Source: a bacterium (GTDB lineage: Bacteria > Zhuqueibacterota > Zhuqueibacteria > Oleimicrobiales > Geothermoviventaceae). From it: a stretch of 64,000 nt of DNA. The notes beneath the pieces were generated by a model. That model saw only the letters and a list, made by a program, of their open reading frames with translations, did not search any database and was not told the DNA's origin. Position 1 is the first letter of the stretch. Each line of letters starts with the position of its first letter. Positions 61,520-64,000 of the stretch are shown in pieces. The stretch spans positions 62,001 to 126,000 of the forward strand of contig JAPWUV010000006.1 in NCBI GenBank assembly GCA_028275345.1. The letters run 5' to 3'. Position numbers and translations under genes: made by a program.

Positions 61520-63865
61520 ATGACAGTGAGCGAACGAGCCAGAAGCATCCGAGCCATAGTCTTGCCGAAAGACGGACCCATTGTGCAAATCACGGCGGCC
61601 GAAGCACTTCGCGCTTCGGGACTCTTTGCCTCGAGGTGCGAGCTCCGTACTTCGGAAGAACTCCAATGGGAGCCGGGGGTCTTCCTCGTGTGCGCGGAAG
61701 AAGGGAAGGCGGAACAATTGGCGAGAGAACTCGGGGGGCCGCTACCGCCCCATTCCGCTCTGCTTTGGCTGGGGCCGAACGGCTCCGGCATGCTCCTCGC
61801 TCGAGCCCCTCATCTGATCATGGCTGCCTGCCGGCATCTGCTCGACCTTGCCGATCACCCGGCCGAGGAGCTCGAACGGGCAAAGGTGCTAACTCCGACG
61901 CTACCGAACCTTCGCCCGCTCTTCGACTACTTCTTGACCCAGACCTGGCGCACAGCCCGCGGATTCGACGCCGAAACGTATGTACGCCTGTACGCGGAGC
62001 TCGGTTACTCCCACCTCGAGGTCAACGGATTGGCCTCCCCGTACCCGCTGGAGATGGGCCATCCCGACGAGGTGTACCCGCGCTTCTATTCCTACTGCCC
62101 GGCGCTCGACCAGTTCGTAGACAGCCGGTTGAATCGCGGGATTTACCCCCGGGACTACCTGCGCAACAACCTGGCGCTCCTGCGTCGGAACGCAGAGCTC
62201 GCCGTGAAGTACGGGCTGAAACCTGGACTGCTGGTGTTCGAGCCGCGTTCGGTCCCGGAGACCCTTTTCGAGCGCTACCCCATGCTGCGCGGCGCGAGGG
62301 TGGATCATCCCTTCCGCAGCATGCGGCCCCGGTTCAACCTGGCCCTTTCCCACCCCGCCGTTCGCCAGCACTACCGCGAGCTCATCCAGAACCTCATACG
62401 GGAAGTCCCCTCCCTGGCCTACATTCAGGTGTGGAGCAACGACTCGGGCGCCGGTTTCGAGCACACACACTCCCTCTACGTGGGTCGCAATGGCGGGGCG
62501 TATCTCATCCGCGAGTGGAAGACGCACGAGGAGATCGCTCGCACCGCCGCTCGCAACATCGCCGACTTCCTTCGACTCCTGCGCGACGCTGCCCGGGAGA
62601 TCAATCCCGAATTCCGCGTCATCCTCCGCCCCGAATCTTTTGACAACGAGAGGGAATACCTCTGGCCGGAGTTCAGCGATGGCCTCGATGTAGAAGGGGC
62701 CTCGATCCTCGAAGCCCCGAAACGGCTCGAGTACCGGCATCCCCACGTTCCGGAGTGCAATGAAGTACTCATGACCGTCCACCACGTGCGGCTCTTCCCC
62801 GAGGAAAAGCAGCGGAAGGAACAGCTGGAAGCCAGAGGTTCAGCGGCGCACTTCACGATCTCCCTGGGGCAGGGATTCCAGTTCGAGCCGCTCATCGGTG
62901 TGCCCTGCCCGTGGATCGTCGCGGAGAAACTCCGCTCCTTGCGCGGGATCGATGCGAAATGGGTGGCCATCCAAGGCGGCACAGCGCCTCCCTCCCTCGC
63001 CCCGTGGTGGATCAACAACGAAGTGCTCCGGGCGTTCCAATTCGAGCCTGAGCTCAGCACCGAGGAAGTCGTCCGCCGCACCGCAGAACGATGGGTCGGG
63101 GTTCGACATGCCCCAGCCCTTGTGGAAGCCTGGCGGCTGACCGACCACGCCGTGCGTTGGTACCCGAACCCCAACTTCCTCTACAGCACCTTCGGCGCCG
63201 TGTGGTACCGGCTCTTCGTGCGACCTCTCGTGCCGAACATCGAGGCCTTGCCGGAAGAGGAGCGGGCCTACTACGAGGCCCATTCCTGCAATCCGCCCCA
63301 CAACCCCCAGCGAGTGGACCTGGCTCGGGATGTCCTCTTCGTCCTCACGACCCAAGATCGGTGCGAACGTTCGCTGCCCATATTCGACAACGAATGCCTA
63401 CCCGCGCTGCAGAAGGCGATCGACCTTCTGCGCGCTGAACTTGCCAGGACGGAAGCCGCCGGCGAAGCCCAGAAAGTGCTCCAGGATCAGCTTGACCGCA
63501 TCCGGGCGCTTCGATGCTGGTTCCGCACTGTCCGAAATTGCGCCGCGTGGGTTGCGGGCGTCCACGGCTACCTGTCGACCACGGACCCAGCGGCGAAAAG
63601 CCGCTATCGGACTCTGGTGCGCCAGATGATGCTGGACGAGATGGAGAACGTCAGCGATCTACTGGACCTGTGGAATCATTCTGGGTCCGAGTGGATGGCG
63701 GTGTCTGAGCTTGGGGAGACCATGTTCATCTACGACCGGAATTTCCCCCGCCACCTCGAGGCCAAGCTCCGCCTCATGGCCGCCCATCTGGAGGACGAGC
63801 CGTACATCGACCCGGATTACATGTGGAAGAAATCCGCGCCCGAGGAACTGATGCGCGAGCCATGA
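61520..63865 (+). CDS. Large glycosidase-like protein, family not assigned
   Basis: 781 residues, no signal peptide. The first about 120 residues resemble the small alpha/beta N-domain found before TIM barrels in GH20, GH67 and GH84 enzymes (ITAAEALRASGLF and LLWLGPNGSGMLL). The middle (about 140-500) looks like a TIM barrel. It has YAELGYSHLEVNGLASPYP, LKPGLLVFEPRSVPETLFERYP, YIQVWSNDSGAGFEHTHSLY and VILRPESFDNEREYLWPEF, with an acid-rich barrel end. The C-terminal third is helical with many Trp. No known family is certain. GGAGGTCC precedes the ATG; the upstream open frame is not coding-like. A clear hairpin follows. Confidence 0.72.
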   Translation: MTVSERARSIRAIVLPKDGPIVQITAAEALRASGLFASRCELRTSEELQWEPGVFLVCAEEGKAEQLARELGGPLPPHSALLWLGPNGSGMLLARAPHLIMAACRHLLDLADHPAEELERAKVLTPTLPNLRPLFDYFLTQTWRTARGFDAETYVRLYAELGYSHLEVNGLASPYPLEMGHPDEVYPRFYSYCPALDQFVDSRLNRGIYPRDYLRNNLALLRRNAELAVKYGLKPGLLVFEPRSVPETLFERYPMLRGARVDHPFRSMRPRFNLALSHPAVRQHYRELIQNLIREVPSLAYIQVWSNDSGAGFEHTHSLYVGRNGGAYLIREWKTHEEIARTAARNIADFLRLLRDAAREINPEFRVILRPESFDNEREYLWPEFSDGLDVEGASILEAPKRLEYRHPHVPECNEVLMTVHHVRLFPEEKQRKEQLEARGSAAHFTISLGQGFQFEPLIGVPCPWIVAEKLRSLRGIDAKWVAIQGGTAPPSLAPWWINNEVLRAFQFEPELSTEEVVRRTAERWVGVRHAPALVEAWRLTDHAVRWYPNPNFLYSTFGAVWYRLFVRPLVPNIEALPEEERAYYEAHSCNPPHNPQRVDLARDVLFVLTTQDRCERSLPIFDNECLPALQKAIDLLRAELARTEAAGEAQKVLQDQLDRIRALRCWFRTVRNCAAWVAGVHGYLSTTDPAAKSRYRTLVRQMMLDEMENVSDLLDLWNHSGSEWMAVSELGETMFIYDRNFPRHLEAKLRLMAAHLEDEPYIDPDYMWKKSAPEELMREP

Positions 63866-63890
63866 CGCTAGGGGCTACCCAACGAACACG

Positions 63891-63924
63891 AGAAGGGGTG
63901 ACCCGCGTGAGGGTCACCCCTTCT
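63891..63924 (+). terminator. Intrinsic-type terminator hairpin
   Basis: A perfect 14-bp stem (63891-63904 with 63911-63924) encloses a 6-base loop, 25 bp after the glycosidase-like stop. The T-rich end CTTCTTGC is short. It probably ends that transcript. From 63925 to the window edge nothing is recognisable. Confidence 0.6.
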
Positions 63925-64000
63925 TGCATGCGCCTTCCTTGTTCGTCCAGGCGTGGCGTTCCGTCCACGTGAATTCGGCTCAAGGGATCCAAGCCGCCCT

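Overview
The window reads as a GC-rich chromosomal segment of a Gram-negative bacterium. Two outer-membrane beta-barrel proteins (42.8-44.1 kb and 46.8-48.7 kb), several signal peptides and lipoproteins, and a MltD-like lytic transglycosylase indicate a double membrane. An adenosine-specific kinase homologue, an SbcCD pair and a Mut7-C RNase-type protein fit a thermophile. The mix (DUF2961/GH172, UroD-like protein, peptidases M28 and M64, enolase next to an FtsB-like gene) would suit an uncultivated lineage of the FCB/KSB1 kind, but that placement is a weak inference. No rRNA, tRNA, insertion sequence, prophage or CRISPR array was recognised.

Layout. 0-0.8 kb: 3' end of a membrane cytochrome b. 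1-3.8 kb (minus): ribulokinase plus zinc polyol dehydrogenase behind a strong promoter and a long structured leader. 4.1-7.7 kb: sbcC-sbcD. 7.8-11.2 kb: tandem amidohydrolase, GH172 protein, methyltransferase. 11.3-14.8 kb: NtrC-type two-component pair. 15.2-17.4 kb: small membrane protein, secreted DUF4412-like protein, adenosine-specific kinase. 17.7-22.7 kb: secreted peptidases M28 and M64, then a UroD-family protein. 23.3-28.6 kb: SlyD-like isomerase, a protein of uncertain family, TldE-TldD, and a SWIM protein. 28.6-31.9 kb: lytic transglycosylase and NamZ-like muramidase. 32.2-38.4 kb: a dense signalling operon (PP2C phosphatase, receiver, Hpt, receiver, HDOD, histidine kinase, pilin-like protein). 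38.5-41.6 kb: epimerase, Mut7-C, small protein, membrane protein, CutA. 41.6-52.6 kb: a tightly packed leftward cluster with a polyprenol-kinase-like fusion, enolase, FtsB, DUF502, OMP, RsbW, PP2C, BamA-like protein, RsmE and HIT. 52.6-53.1 kb: a gene-free region with five DnaA-box-like sites. 53.1-63.9 kb: degenerate receiver-PATAN protein, phosphodiesterase, radical SAM protein, sialidase-like lipoprotein, SnoaL-like protein, cytidylate-kinase-like protein, DedA/VTT protein, and a large glycosidase-like protein ending at a clear hairpin.

How the parts fit. Envelope and peptidoglycan functions, serine/threonine partner-switching components (two PP2C phosphatases, one RsbW-like kinase) and His-Asp phosphorelay parts dominate. 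The most notable non-coding feature is the candidate replication origin at about 52.75-53.03 kb: the cluster on its left points left and the first gene on its right points right. Several genes are unusual fusions: M28 peptidase with a degenerate M19-like half, a doubled amidohydrolase with one inactive half, and a VTE5/VTE6-like fusion. Starts were moved from the longest open frame wherever a Shine-Dalgarno site, a signal peptide or a promoter argued for it.
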